Positions 1 through 7,371 of a DNA stretch of 13,267 nt are shown here, piece after piece. Each line of letters starts with the position of its first letter. Position 1 is the stretch's first letter. Made by a program: the position numbers and the translations under genes. Origin of the DNA: Bacteroidia bacterium (GTDB lineage Bacteria > Bacteroidota > Bacteroidia > Cytophagales > Cyclobacteriaceae); the NCBI GenBank assembly GCA_012031955.1, contig JAAURZ010000012.1:1-13267 (forward strand), in the 5' to 3' direction. Under the pieces are notes generated by a model. The model was not told the origin of the DNA and did not search any database. It worked only from the letters and a program-made list of their open reading frames with translations.

Positions 1-865
1 CCTTGGGATTCATACGTACCCACTCCAACTCGCGCTGCAACGTTTTTTGTCTTTTCGACTCCTGTTTTTCCTCGGTGGCAAGTCGCTTTTGCTTTTGCTC
101 GAGCCACGACGAATAGTTGCCCTTCCAGGGGATGCCCTCGCCGCGGTCAAGTTCGAGAATCCAGCCTGCCACGTTGTCGAGAAAATAGCGGTCGTGGGTT
201 ACCGCGATTACGGTGCCTTTGTATTGTTTCAAGTGCTGTTCGAGCCAAAGCACCGACTCGGCATCGAGGTGGTTGGTAGGTTCGTCGAGCAGCAGCACGT
301 CGGGTTCTTCGAGCAGGAGGCGGCACAGGGCCACCCGGCGCTTTTCGCCACCCGACAGGTATTCGACAGAGGCATCCGGAGGCGGGCAGCGCAGCGCGTC
401 CATGGCGCGTTCCAGTTTGTGGTCCAGTTCCCAGGCGCCGACTGCGTCGAGCTTCTCTTGTATTTCGCCTTGCTTCTGAATCAGCTTGTCCATCGCATCC
501 GGATCTTCCATCACAGCCGGATCGGCGAACTTCTCGTTGATTGCCTCAAACTCCTTGAGCAGTGCCACGGTTTCTTTCACGCCCTCTTCTACAATTTCTT
601 TCACGGTTTTGGTCTTGTCGAGTTTGGGCTCCTGCTCCAGCAGGCCCACCGAGTAGCCCAGGTCGGAGACTACCTCGCCCTGAAACTCCTTGTCGACGCC
701 TGCAATTATGCGCAGCAGCGACGATTTGCCGGAACCGTTAAGACCAAGCACGCCTATTTTGGCGCCATAGAAGAAGGAGAGGTATATGTCTTTCAGTACT
801 TGTTTGCTTGGCGGGTATATCTTATTTACGCCCGACATGGAAAAAATGATCTTTTCGTCGCTCAT
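1..865 (-). CDS. ettA: EttA, energy-dependent translational throttle ABC-F ATPase (C-terminal half off the left edge)
   Basis: This is an ABC-F family ATPase. The family member EttA binds the ribosomal E site and couples ATP/ADP level to the first steps of translation elongation; it is cytosolic and has no membrane domain. The frame is open for 288 codons from the ATG at 865-863 and runs off the window, which is about half of the usual 550-560 residues. ABC domain 1 is complete: Walker A GLNGSGKS at residues 41-48, signature LSGGEKRR at about 170-177, Walker B and D-loop [11 protein letters not shown] at about 191-201, and switch His in [10 protein letters not shown] at about 221-230. The stretch [20 protein letters not shown] (about 234-253), entering the linker that contacts P-site tRNA, is characteristic of EttA among ABC-F proteins. 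No frameshift is seen. The opposite strand is also open over most of this region, but that frame is a shadow. Confidence 0.96.
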   Translation of the reverse strand, partial: MSDEKIIFSMSGVNKIYPPSKQVLKDIYLSFFYGAKIGVLGLNGSGKSSLLRIIAGVDKEFQGEVVSDLGYSVGLLEQEPKLDKTKTVKEIVEEGVKETVALLKEFEAINEKFADPAVMEDPDAMDKLIQKQGEIQEKLDAVGAWELDHKLERAMDALRCPPPDASVEYLSGGEKRRVALCRLLLEEPDVLLLDEPTNHLDAESVLWLEQHLKQYKGTVIAVTHDRYFLDNVAGWILELDRGEGIPWKGNYSSWLEQKQKRLATEEKQESKRQKTLQRELEWVRMNPK

Positions 866-1075
866 GAGGTTTTGTAGTTGTCTTATTTGAGTTGTAGCAA
901 GCGGTGTTACAAAGCTCGCCGCCGGCGGTATATTGTTCGATCAGGGCGCAAATATGGCAAAATTACGGTTCAGTGTGAATTACGGCGCACGACGAAAACC
1001 GGCATATGGAAGTACGGGGACCATTTTGCCGCTTCGTGCCAAATTGCGCGCTTTGGAAATAAAGATTTCAGGGTA
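866..1075. other. Intergenic region between divergent ettA and the DUF2795-type gene
   Basis: About 210 nt separate the start of ettA from the promoter of the next gene. I see no convincing coding frame here. A 71-codon frame at 878-1093 begins with TTG, is rich in Arg and Cys, and resembles no family I know. A promoter for ettA should lie here on the minus strand. The only partial match is CATATTTG (one mismatch to TAnnTTTG) near 950-958 on the minus strand, without a clear upstream element, so I do not call it. Confidence 0.5.
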
Positions 1076-1105
1076 TTTGTTTTGATCAATTAAATTTTAT
1101 TTTTG
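1076..1105 (+). promoter_or_regulatory. Bacteroidota-type promoter of the DUF2795-type gene
   Basis: TTTG at 1076-1079 is followed after 18 nt by TATTTTTG at 1098-1105, an exact match to the TAnnTTTG minus-7 element of Bacteroidota primary sigma factors. Transcription would begin near 1112, leaving about 20 nt of leader before the ATG at 1133. The spacing is one base shorter than the commonest 19-21. Confidence 0.55.
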
Positions 1106-1132
1106 CGGAAAATTAAAAGGGGGACAAAGCCT

Positions 1133-1354
1133 ATGTATTGGACACTAGAACTTGCATCTTATCTTGAGGATGCACCCTGGCCGGCTACTAAGGATGAACT
1201 CATTGACTATTCCATCCGTTCTGGTGCGCCACTTGAAGTTGTGGAAAACCTGCAGGAACTGGAAGACGACGGGCAGCCTTATGAAAGCATCGAAGAAATC
1301 TGGCCCGATTACCCAACCAAAGAGGATTTCTTCTTCAACGAAGATGAATATTGA
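1133..1354 (+). CDS. Small acidic DUF2795-type protein
   Basis: This encodes a 73-residue, strongly acidic, soluble protein with no signal peptide or membrane segment. I recognise it as a short protein widely conserved in Bacteroidota and usually labelled DUF2795; its function is unknown to me. The conserved features are an N-terminal MYWTLELASYLEDAPWPATK, a middle helix with a LEVVENLQELEDDG core, and a C-terminal IWPDYPTKEDFFFNEDEY. I chose the ATG at 1133 because the family begins MYWTLELA and a purine-rich AAAAGGGGGA lies at 1115-1124. A longer TTG-initiated reading from 1103 would start inside the promoter. The gene has its own promoter and terminator and so is probably monocistronic. 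It converges on ispD. Confidence 0.85.
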   Translation: MYWTLELASYLEDAPWPATKDELIDYSIRSGAPLEVVENLQELEDDGQPYESIEEIWPDYPTKEDFFFNEDEY

Positions 1355-1376
1355 CGGGACATCCCGCTTGAAAATG

Positions 1377-1408
1377 AAGAAAAGCTGACCACCAGGTCAG
1401 CTTTTCTT
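1377..1408. terminator. Bidirectional intrinsic terminator between the DUF2795-type gene and ispD
   Basis: There is a perfect 14-bp stem: 1377-1390 pairs with 1395-1408, with a 4-nt ACCA loop. The GC core is GCTGACC/GGTCAGC, flanked by A runs on the left and T runs on the right, so it can act on either strand. The ispD stop codon (1399-1397 on minus) lies inside the stem. Confidence 0.85.
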
Positions 1409-2067
1409 ATTTAGAAGCGCCGCTGCCACTTCCAGGTCTTCAGGCGTGGTGATCTTGATGTTCGCGTAGCTGCCCTCAAACAGTGAAATGGAAATGCCTG
1501 CACGTTCGGCCACACTGGCATCGTCGGTAAGACTTGCATCTTCAGGAATCTCATACGCCCGCCGAATCAACTCAACCGAAAATGTCTGCGGTGTTTGGAT
1601 CAACCGGTACCGCGACCTGTCTACGGCCCTGGTGCTGTCCTGATCGGTAATGCGCAGCGACTCTTTCAGGCGCACTGCCGCTACTGCCGACTGGTGTACT
1701 GCAGCCAGGCGAAAGGAGGCGCCAATAATATCGGGACTCACCAGCGGGCGCACGCCATCGTGAATGGCGACCAGCCCGTCGCCATCAATCTTGCGAAGTC
1801 CGTTTTTACTGACTGAAAACGTGTGGCACCGCCTTCCTGCAGTATGAGCGGGCGGTTGTAGTGGTGCTTCCCGCAAAGGGCCTTCCATGTCTCGAAGTCG
1901 TCGGCCGGTAGCACAAGTATCACGGTCATGTCGCCAGCGTATTGGTAAAAGGCCTCCAGCGTGTGCATGAGTACAGGCAACCCATTCAACTCAATGAATT
2001 GTTTGGGAACGGCACTTTTTATGCGGGTGCCTTTGCCACCGGCTACTATGATCGCGTATTCTTTCAG
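1397..2067 (-). CDS. ispD: IspD, 2-C-methyl-D-erythritol 4-phosphate cytidylyltransferase (frameshifted)
   Basis: IspD transfers CMP from CTP to 2-C-methyl-D-erythritol 4-phosphate, the third step of the MEP isoprenoid pathway, in the cytosol. The N-terminal segment carries the nucleotide-binding motif AIIVAGGKGTR followed by PKQF. The C-terminal segment, in another frame, carries HDGVRPLV, RLIQTPQTF and DDASVAE. The break is at a run of five T on the plus strand (1803-1807); one added base joins RFQSVK directly to NGLRKIDGDGLVAIHDGVRP. The joined length is about 223 residues, normal for the family. No ATG fits the N-terminus: the expected start is a CTG at 2067-2065 giving (M)KEYAIIVAGG, with an in-frame ATT at 2085-2083 as an alternative. 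It lies convergent to the DUF2795-type gene and divergent from the small membrane ORF. Confidence 0.9.
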
Positions 2068-2154
2068 ATGCGATGAATTAGAAATGCTAAAATAGAGGTG
2101 ACTGCTGTTGTTCCACAAAAAATTATGTACTTTCTCGTGAGAAACAAGCAACCC

Positions 2155-2403
2155 ATGATTGTCATCCGATTCTTCCTGGTCCTCTTCAACGTTGCCGTGG
2201 TCACGTTTCTGATCTACCGCATGGTGATGATAAGCCGCCAGGCGATGAAGCCGGGCCGCAAGTGGCTCATTATAACAGCCGGCGTGCTGCTCTTGCTGAC
2301 GCCGTTCGGAATTTTTGCAGGTGTGTTCAAGCCTGGAATACAATACTTCCTGATCTACCCCGTGGCGATCGGCTTTTTTCTTTTTCTGATCAGGGAACCC
2401 TGA
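2155..2403 (+). CDS. Small membrane protein of unknown function
   Basis: I do not recognise this family. From the ATG at 2155 it is 82 residues with three hydrophobic segments: about residues 3-24, 34-55 and 59-78. They are separated by short basic loops (RQAMKPGRK and FKPG), and the protein ends in IREP. An ATG at 2125 (92 residues) and a GTG at 2098 (101 residues) are in frame upstream. I favour 2155 because the first membrane helix follows at once. It is divergent from ispD, and its stop is 7 nt from the convergent stop of queA. The composition, a long hydrophobic frame with positively charged turns, supports a real gene, but no shine-through from a known domain does. Confidence 0.6.
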   Translation: MIVIRFFLVLFNVAVVTFLIYRMVMISRQAMKPGRKWLIITAGVLLLLTPFGIFAGVFKPGIQYFLIYPVAIGFFLFLIREP

Positions 2404-2410
2404 GCGGCGA

Positions 2411-3453
2411 CTACAGTATCAGCATGGCGTCGCCATACGTGAGGAACTTATACCTTTCCTTCTTGGCTACTTTGTACGCTTCCATCACCAGGTCGTAACC
2501 TCCAAATGCGCAGGCCATCATCAGCAACGTCGACTCGGGCATGTGAAAGTTGGTGATCATGGAGTTGCATATCTTGAAGTCGTAAGGAGGGAAGATGAAC
2601 TTGTCGGTCCAGCCCTCTTTCACCTTCAGCCTGTTGGTGGCCGAAACCGACGACTCGAGTGCACGCATCGCGGTGGTGCCTACAGCGCACACGCGGCTCT
2701 TGTTGTCGAGGGCACGGTTTACCTGGGTTACACACTCGGGACCCACTACAAAGTTCTCGGAGTCCATCTTGTGCTTGGTGAGGTCTTCCACGTCTACCGG
2801 ACGAAAGGTGCCCAGGCCGATGTGCAGCGTTATAAAAGTCATGTCTACGCCTTTGATCTGGAGGCGCTTGAGGAGTTGCTTGGTAAAGTGCATGCCGGCG
2901 GTAGGTGCCGACACAGCGCCTTTGTTTTTGGCGTAAATTGTTTGAAAGCGCTCTTTGTCTTCGGGTTCTACCTTGCGCTTAATGTATTTGGGCAGTGGCG
3001 TTTCTCCCAGGGTTTCAACCACCTTGTCGAATGCCTCCGAGTCGCCGTCGAACAAGAAGCGGATAGTGCGCCCGCGCGAAGTGGTATTGTCTATCACCTC
3101 AGCCACGAGGTCGCCGTTGCCGAAGTACAGTTTGTTGCCGACGCGGATTTTGCGGGCGGGGTCTACGAGCACATCCCAAAGGTGCATTTCGGCGTTGAGT
3201 TCGCGCAGCAAAACACCTCTATTTGGCACCCGTTTTTCCTTGCGGCCGTACAGCGCGCCGGAAACACCATCGTGTCGTTGCCCACCAAAACATCGCCTTC
3301 TCCGAAGTACTCAACAACATCTTTGAAAACTCTGTGTTCGATGTTGCCAGTGTCGCGGTGAAGCACCATCAACCGGGAATCATCCCGATTCTCTGCGGGT
3401 CGTAAAGAGATCAGGTTGTTGGGGAGTTCAAACTTGAATTCGGATAGTTTCAT
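2411..3453 (-). CDS. queA: QueA, S-adenosylmethionine:tRNA ribosyltransferase-isomerase (frameshifted)
   Basis: QueA moves the ribosyl part of S-adenosylmethionine onto 7-aminomethyl-7-deazaguanine at the wobble base of tRNA, forming epoxyqueuosine on the way to queuosine. The start is the ATG at 3453-3451, giving [20 protein letters not shown]. The N-terminal part reads to [10 protein letters not shown]. The C-terminal part, in another frame, holds [35 protein letters not shown] and [12 protein letters not shown], all typical of the family. Between 3210 and 3254 the frame changes. One net deletion is required, and four separate one-base deletions (at about 3253, 3233-3237, 3222-3224 and 3210-3213) would restore a family-like LYGRKEKTGAKIEVFLLREL. 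The joined length is about 348 residues, as expected. It is transcribed divergently from the permease gene. Confidence 0.93.
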
Positions 3454-3474
3454 AGTGGCGCAGAATGCCCAATA

Positions 3475-3505
3475 AAAGGCTATTTTCGTAAAATAAGGTT
3501 GCAAA
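3475..3505 (-). promoter_or_regulatory. Possible promoter of queA
   Basis: On the minus strand TTTG (3505-3502) is followed after 19 nt by TAGCCTTT (3482-3475), a partial match to TAnnTTTG. Position and spacing relative to the queA start at 3453 are right, but the downstream element has two mismatches. Confidence 0.3.
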
Positions 3506-3589
3506 AATAAGCCATTATTACTGATTTAAGAAGGGGCCGCCTCCTTTTTAAGGACCTGTAACAAAAATGCCTAATCTCAGTCTACTCAG

Positions 3590-3608
3590 TAATTTTGGAA
3601 TAATTTTG
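3590..3608 (+). promoter_or_regulatory. Tandem minus-7-like boxes upstream of the permease gene
   Basis: TAATTTTG occurs twice, at 3590-3597 and 3601-3608, each an exact match to TAnnTTTG, 11 nt apart, and 40-58 nt upstream of the ATG at 3648. No TTTG or TTG element stands at the usual distance upstream of either. The call is therefore tentative. Confidence 0.35.
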
Positions 3609-3647
3609 ACGACCAACCCAACAGGAATTCGCGTATAACGACCTATA

Positions 3648-4913
3648 ATGAAAACGCTAAGCCAAATCTTCGAAAGCTTCAGGTTTGCCGGCAAGGCACT
3701 CCGGTCCAACTTGCTTCGCACCATACTCTCATTGCTTGGCGTTACAGTCGGCATTTTTGCGATTATTTCGGTGCTCACCATTGTCGACTCCCTCGAAAGG
3801 AGTATCAAAGACAGTCTCAATTTTTTGGGCACCGGCGTTATCTACATGCAGAAGATGCCTTTCGTGCCTGAAAACGACGGCGTTTATCGTTGGTGGGAGT
3901 ACTTCAGAAGGCCTACCCCCTCGTACAATGAATACAAGTTCCTCCAAACCAACTTCAAAAGCGCTTCGGCCATTTCGATCTTCGCCGGCAGGGGTAACAT
4001 GACCATCAAACGCGAAAGCAACAGCATCGGGCAAATAGACCTGATGGGTGCCTCCCAGGGATACAATACCATATTCGAGATTCCCATTGAGAAGGGACGT
4101 TATTTCACGCCCGACGAAATCGAGGCCGGCAGAAATGTGGTGGTGATAGGTTCAGAAATCTCCAAAGCCTTGTTTCCCAACAACGAGGAGCAACTGGGCA
4201 CCGATATCAAGATCAAAAATATGAAGTACCGCGTAATCGGTGTCATCAAGGAAGAGGGGCAAAGCATACTCGGTCGCACCAGCAACGACTTCAACGTAAT
4301 TATCCCTTACCAGTCGTTCAGAAAACTATACCAAACGGGCACCGGTCGCTGGTATGAGGTGGAGTCGGCTATCGGCATCAAGGGTATGGAGTTCGATGTG
4401 GGGCAGGTAGAGCTGGAAAATGAGTTGCGCGGCTACCTGCGCGTGCGCCGCGGCCTGCGTCCGCAAAATAAAGACAATTTCGCATTAAACCGGCCCGAGT
4501 CCATTACCAATGCAATTAGCAGTGTGTTCGATATTCTGGGTGTTGCCGGCTGGATAATCGGTGGGTTCTCGATACTGGTGGGTGGCTTCGGCATCGCCAA
4601 CATCATGTTCGTGTCGGTAAAAGAGCGTACCAGCATTATCGGGTTGCAAAAATCGCTTGGCGCGAAAAACTACTTTATCCTGTTTCAGTTTCTTTTCGAG
4701 GCCATCTTTCTGAGTCTCATCGGCGGGCTCACCGGTTTGCTCCTGGTATACCTGATCACGTTCATACCGATGGGCAGCCTCGACGTGCGACTTACGATTG
4801 GCAACATCATTTTGGGACTGGGTGTATCATCCTGCATCGGGATAATAGCCGGTATCGTACCCGCGGCAATGGCGGCGCGGCTGGATCCGGTAACCGCCAT
4901 CCGCGCGAGTTGA
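3648..4913 (+). CDS. ABC transporter permease, MacB/FtsX type
   Basis: This is an integral inner-membrane permease of the MacB/LolC/FtsX superfamily, 421 residues and intact. Layout: a cytoplasmic N-terminal helix, TM1 at about 22-46, a large extracytoplasmic domain at about 50-290 (MacB_PCD type), then TM2 at about 299-323, TM3 at about 342-373 and TM4 at about 385-408. The coupling segment VKERTSIIGLQKSLGAK (about 324-340) after TM2 and the end AARLDPVTAIRAS are hallmarks of the FtsX domain. Relatives work with a LolD/MacB-type ATPase as mechanotransmitting exporters of lipoproteins, peptides or drugs. No ATPase or fusion-protein gene adjoins it here, so the partner must be encoded elsewhere and the substrate cannot be told. 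It has its own transcription unit, ending at the terminator before recA. Confidence 0.9.
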   Translation: MKTLSQIFESFRFAGKALRSNLLRTILSLLGVTVGIFAIISVLTIVDSLERSIKDSLNFLGTGVIYMQKMPFVPENDGVYRWWEYFRRPTPSYNEYKFLQTNFKSASAISIFAGRGNMTIKRESNSIGQIDLMGASQGYNTIFEIPIEKGRYFTPDEIEAGRNVVVIGSEISKALFPNNEEQLGTDIKIKNMKYRVIGVIKEEGQSILGRTSNDFNVIIPYQSFRKLYQTGTGRWYEVESAIGIKGMEFDVGQVELENELRGYLRVRRGLRPQNKDNFALNRPESITNAISSVFDILGVAGWIIGGFSILVGGFGIANIMFVSVKERTSIIGLQKSLGAKNYFILFQFLFEAIFLSLIGGLTGLLLVYLITFIPMGSLDVRLTIGNIILGLGVSSCIGIIAGIVPAAMAARLDPVTAIRAS

Positions 4914-4952
4914 CAAGTCTACTGACGACAATTAATTGAGATATAGAAAAAT

Positions 4953-4983
4953 AAAAAAACGCAGTGTTTAGCTGCGTTTTTTT
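4953..4983. terminator. Bidirectional intrinsic terminator between the permease gene and recA
   Basis: There is a perfect 12-bp stem: 4953-4964 (seven A then CGCAG) pairs with 4972-4983 (CTGCG then seven T), with a 7-nt loop at 4965-4971. Flanking A and T runs on both sides allow it to end transcription of the permease gene on plus and of recA on minus. Confidence 0.88.
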
Positions 4984-5014
4984 TATTATCGGTGTTCTGG
5001 TTCTTTTTTTATTT

Positions 5015-6049
5015 TCATTCTGCCACATCCTCGGTCACAGGCTTGGCGATCGGCGGAGGTGTTATTTTCTCCTTGATCTTTCTTTCCAGTTCTTCCATTA
5101 GTTCCGGGTTGTCTTCGATCAACTGCTTCACTGCATCGCGGCCCTGGCCAAGTTTGTTGCCATCGTAAGAGAACCACGAACCTGCTTTCTGGACGACGTT
5201 AAGTTCTACGCCTAGGTCAACGATTTCGCCCGACTTGGAGATGCCGCGTCCATACATGATGTCGAATTCAACCACTTTAAATGGAGGTGCGACTTTGTTC
5301 TTGACCACCTTCACGCGCACGCGGTTGCCCGTTATGTCGTCGGCAGCTTCCTTTATCTGGCCGATGCGGCGGATGTCTAGGCGAACCGACGCGTAGAATT
5401 TGAGTGCGTTACCACCGGTGGTAGTTTCGGGGTTGCCGAACATCACGCCGATTTTTTCGCGCAATTGGTTGATGAAGACGCACGAGCACCCGGTTTTGCT
5501 GATGGTTCCTGTGAGCTTCCGGAGCGCCTGCGACATGAGGCGTGCCTGCAAACCCATCTTGCTTTCGCCCATCTCCCCTTCGAGTTCGCCCTTTGGTACC
5601 AGCGCGGCCACGGAGTCGATCACAATGATGTCGATGGCGCCGGAGCGTATCAGGTGGTCAGCGATTTCGAGCGCCTGCTCGCCGTTGTCAGGTTGCGATA
5701 TCAGCAGGTTTTCGGTGTCGATGCCAAGCCTTTCGGCGTAAGCCTTGTCAAACGCATGTTCCGCGTCAATGAAGGCGGCGAGCCCGCCCCTCTTCTGCGC
5801 TTCGGCGATGCAATGCATTGTAAGGGTTGTCTTACCCGACGATTCGGGACCATATATTTCGGTGATTCTGCCGCGGGGAATACCGCCGATGCCGAGCGCG
5901 ATATCAAGACCGAGCGACCCGGTGGAAATGGCTGGTATATCCACCACGCGTTCGTCGCTCAATTTCATTACGGTACCCTTGCCGTAGGTCTTCTCCAGTT
6001 TATCGATAGTAAGCTGTAAGGCTTTCAATTTTTCTTTTGCGTCGCTCAT
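5015..6049 (-). CDS. recA: RecA recombinase
   Basis: RecA forms ATP-dependent filaments on single-stranded DNA, drives strand exchange and activates the SOS response. The protein is 344 residues from the ATG at 6049-6047 ([12 protein letters not shown]), close to the usual 340-355. A longer reading begins 13 codons upstream but lacks family support. Walker A GPESSGKT lies at residues 67-74, the catalytic Glu in FIDAEHAF at about 93-100, Walker [11 protein letters not shown] at about 141-150, and loop L2 around [22 protein letters not shown]. The acidic C-terminal tail (TEDVAE) is present. The frame is intact. It stands alone, convergent with the permease gene and divergent from the aminopeptidase-like gene. 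No SOS operator that I can recognise lies upstream, but a phased direct repeat does. Confidence 0.98.
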   Translation of the reverse strand: MSDAKEKLKALQLTIDKLEKTYGKGTVMKLSDERVVDIPAISTGSLGLDIALGIGGIPRGRITEIYGPESSGKTTLTMHCIAEAQKRGGLAAFIDAEHAFDKAYAERLGIDTENLLISQPDNGEQALEIADHLIRSGAIDIIVIDSVAALVPKGELEGEMGESKMGLQARLMSQALRKLTGTISKTGCSCVFINQLREKIGVMFGNPETTTGGNALKFYASVRLDIRRIGQIKEAADDITGNRVRVKVVKNKVAPPFKVVEFDIMYGRGISKSGEIVDLGVELNVVQKAGSWFSYDGNKLGQGRDAVKQLIEDNPELMEELERKIKEKITPPPIAKPVTEDVAE

Positions 6050-6081
6050 AATTCGATTTGGTTCTGCTTGATTAAGTAACA

Positions 6082-6110
6082 GCATCAAATGTCGCTATCG
6101 TGCATCAAAT
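6082..6110. repeat. Two direct copies of GCATCAAAT upstream of recA
   Basis: GCATCAAAT occurs at 6082-6090 and again at 6102-6110, so the repeat unit has a 20-bp period, close to two helical turns. The pair lies 33-61 nt upstream of the recA start. Each copy also carries a TTTG on the recA strand, which may make it part of the promoter or an operator. Confidence 0.6.
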
Positions 6111-6211
6111 TAAAAAGTGCTCTTCAATTGGGATGACATAAGCTGTCATGGCATTGAATTCCATATCCGGTTTCCGGATGAAACGGGGAATCACGTATTT
6201 GCAACTTAGGC

Positions 6212-7255
6212 ATGAACTGGAAAAGGATACTAAAACGCATTTTGCTCGCATTGCTGCTAGTCATTACGGCACTGGTAGTTATATATTGGGATTTAGTGGT
6301 GTATGGGATAAAACAAGCCAAGGGTCAGCTCACCATCGTGTGGCAGGCGAGGCCCATCGAAGAATTCCTTGATGATCCGGCTTTTCCGGATTCGCTGAAG
6401 GAAAAGCTCCGCCTGATATCGGAGATCAGGCAATATGCAATTGATTCGCTCGGCTTGGAGGACACGCGCAACTACAAAACGCTCTACGATCAAAAAGGGG
6501 AGGAAATCATGTGGGTTGTTACCGCATCGGAGCCCTTCCGGTTGCGCGCCAAGGAGTGGCACTTTCCTGTGCTGGGCGCCGTTCCCTACAAAGGTTTTTT
6601 CAACAGGGATGAGGCCGTTGCGCTAAAAGACCAACTTGCAGCCGAGGGCTGGGACGTGAGCCTGCGCAACCCCGGCGGCTGGTCCACGCTGGGATGGTTC
6701 ACCGATCCTATTCTGAGTAAAATGCTGGGGCGCGACGAAGGCGATCTTGCCAGCCTTATCATTCACGAAATGTCGCACGCCACCATCTTTGTAAAAGACA
6801 GTGTCAACTTCAACGAAAACCTCGCGTCATTCATCGGCGACCGCGGCGCGGAGCAGTTCCTGATCCACCACTACGGCGAAGATTCAAAGGAGTACAACAC
6901 CTTCGTCAACGACGATCGCGACTATGTCACCTATGTAAACCATATTTTGCGCGGCACCCGATACCTCGACAGTCTCTACAACACCATGCAGGCCGCCGAT
7001 CCCCCGACCGTTAAGCAGCGCTTGAAAAGCGAAGCCATCCGCAAGATTGTCGACAACATGGACACACTCACCCTCACGCCGGGCAAGCGACCCTCGCTGC
7101 GGTTCAAAGACAATCTTCCCAACAACGCTTACTTTATGTCCTTTATTCACTACCAGTCGCAGCAGGATGTGCTGATGGACGAATGGCATCAAAATTTCGG
7201 CGGCGACCTGCGCCAATACATCCTGTTTCTGGCAAACAAATACCCCTTTCTATAG
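6212..7255 (+). CDS. Predicted membrane-anchored zinc aminopeptidase (COG4324 type)
   Basis: This is a 347-residue intact protein that I assign to the predicted aminopeptidase family (Pfam 'Aminopep', COG4324). Residues about 7-31 form one hydrophobic signal anchor after a basic start (NWKRILKR), so the rest should face the periplasm. The metal site is visible: HEMSH at residues 185-189, fitting the HExxH zinc motif, and NENLASF at about 201-207, whose Glu202 would be the third ligand. The preceding STLGWFTDPILSKML (158-172) is also typical of the family. The peptidase role is predicted from these motifs; the substrate is unknown. The start is the ATG at 6212, placed directly before the hydrophobic segment. 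It is divergent from recA and upstream of the two-component genes, with no clear terminator between. Confidence 0.82.
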   Translation: MNWKRILKRILLALLLVITALVVIYWDLVVYGIKQAKGQLTIVWQARPIEEFLDDPAFPDSLKEKLRLISEIRQYAIDSLGLEDTRNYKTLYDQKGEEIMWVVTASEPFRLRAKEWHFPVLGAVPYKGFFNRDEAVALKDQLAAEGWDVSLRNPGGWSTLGWFTDPILSKMLGRDEGDLASLIIHEMSHATIFVKDSVNFNENLASFIGDRGAEQFLIHHYGEDSKEYNTFVNDDRDYVTYVNHILRGTRYLDSLYNTMQAADPPTVKQRLKSEAIRKIVDNMDTLTLTPGKRPSLRFKDNLPNNAYFMSFIHYQSQQDVLMDEWHQNFGGDLRQYILFLANKYPFL

Positions 7256-7282
7256 CCTGGTGGCACACATCGGGCCGAAAGG

Positions 7283-7308
7283 GTTAAGTGAATGTTAACT
7301 GTGTTAAG
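7283..7308 (+). promoter_or_regulatory. Triple GTTAA repeat, possible response-regulator binding site
   Basis: GTTAA occurs at 7283, 7294 and 7303 on the same strand, spaced 11 and 9 bp; the middle copy is part of the palindrome GTTAAC. The block ends 14 nt before the upstream promoter element of the response-regulator gene. OmpR/PhoB-family regulators bind direct repeats at about 10-11 bp spacing, and Bacillus PhoP uses TTAACA-like repeats. Autoregulation is inference. Confidence 0.4.
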
Positions 7309-7322
7309 AAAAGGGTTTCAGG

Positions 7323-7353
7323 TTTCAGGAACACCATTTTCTGGCTACTTTTG
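7323..7353 (+). promoter_or_regulatory. Promoter of the two-component operon
   Basis: TACTTTTG at 7346-7353 matches TAnnTTTG exactly, and TTTC at 7323-7326 stands 19 nt upstream in place of TTTG. Transcription would begin near 7360, only about a dozen bases before the ATG at 7372. Confidence 0.6.
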
Positions 7354-7371
7354 GGCAAATGAGATTTACCT

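Noticed and set aside
47..877. 276-codon open frame on the plus strand across ettA
   Set aside because: It is the exact in-phase complement of the ettA frame and has no family resemblance; the minus strand encodes a textbook EttA.
878..1093. 71-codon TTG-initiated frame upstream of the DUF2795-type gene
   Set aside because: Its composition is atypical, no family is recognised, and it overlaps the promoter region of the next gene.
2543..3361. 272-codon plus-strand frame opposite queA
   Set aside because: It is a shadow of queA with no recognisable domain.
3528..3551. Hairpin-like stretch with AAGGGG and CCTCCTT arms between queA and the permease gene
   Set aside because: The stem has a bulge and a 3-nt loop, and both neighbours start here instead of ending, so a terminator makes little sense.
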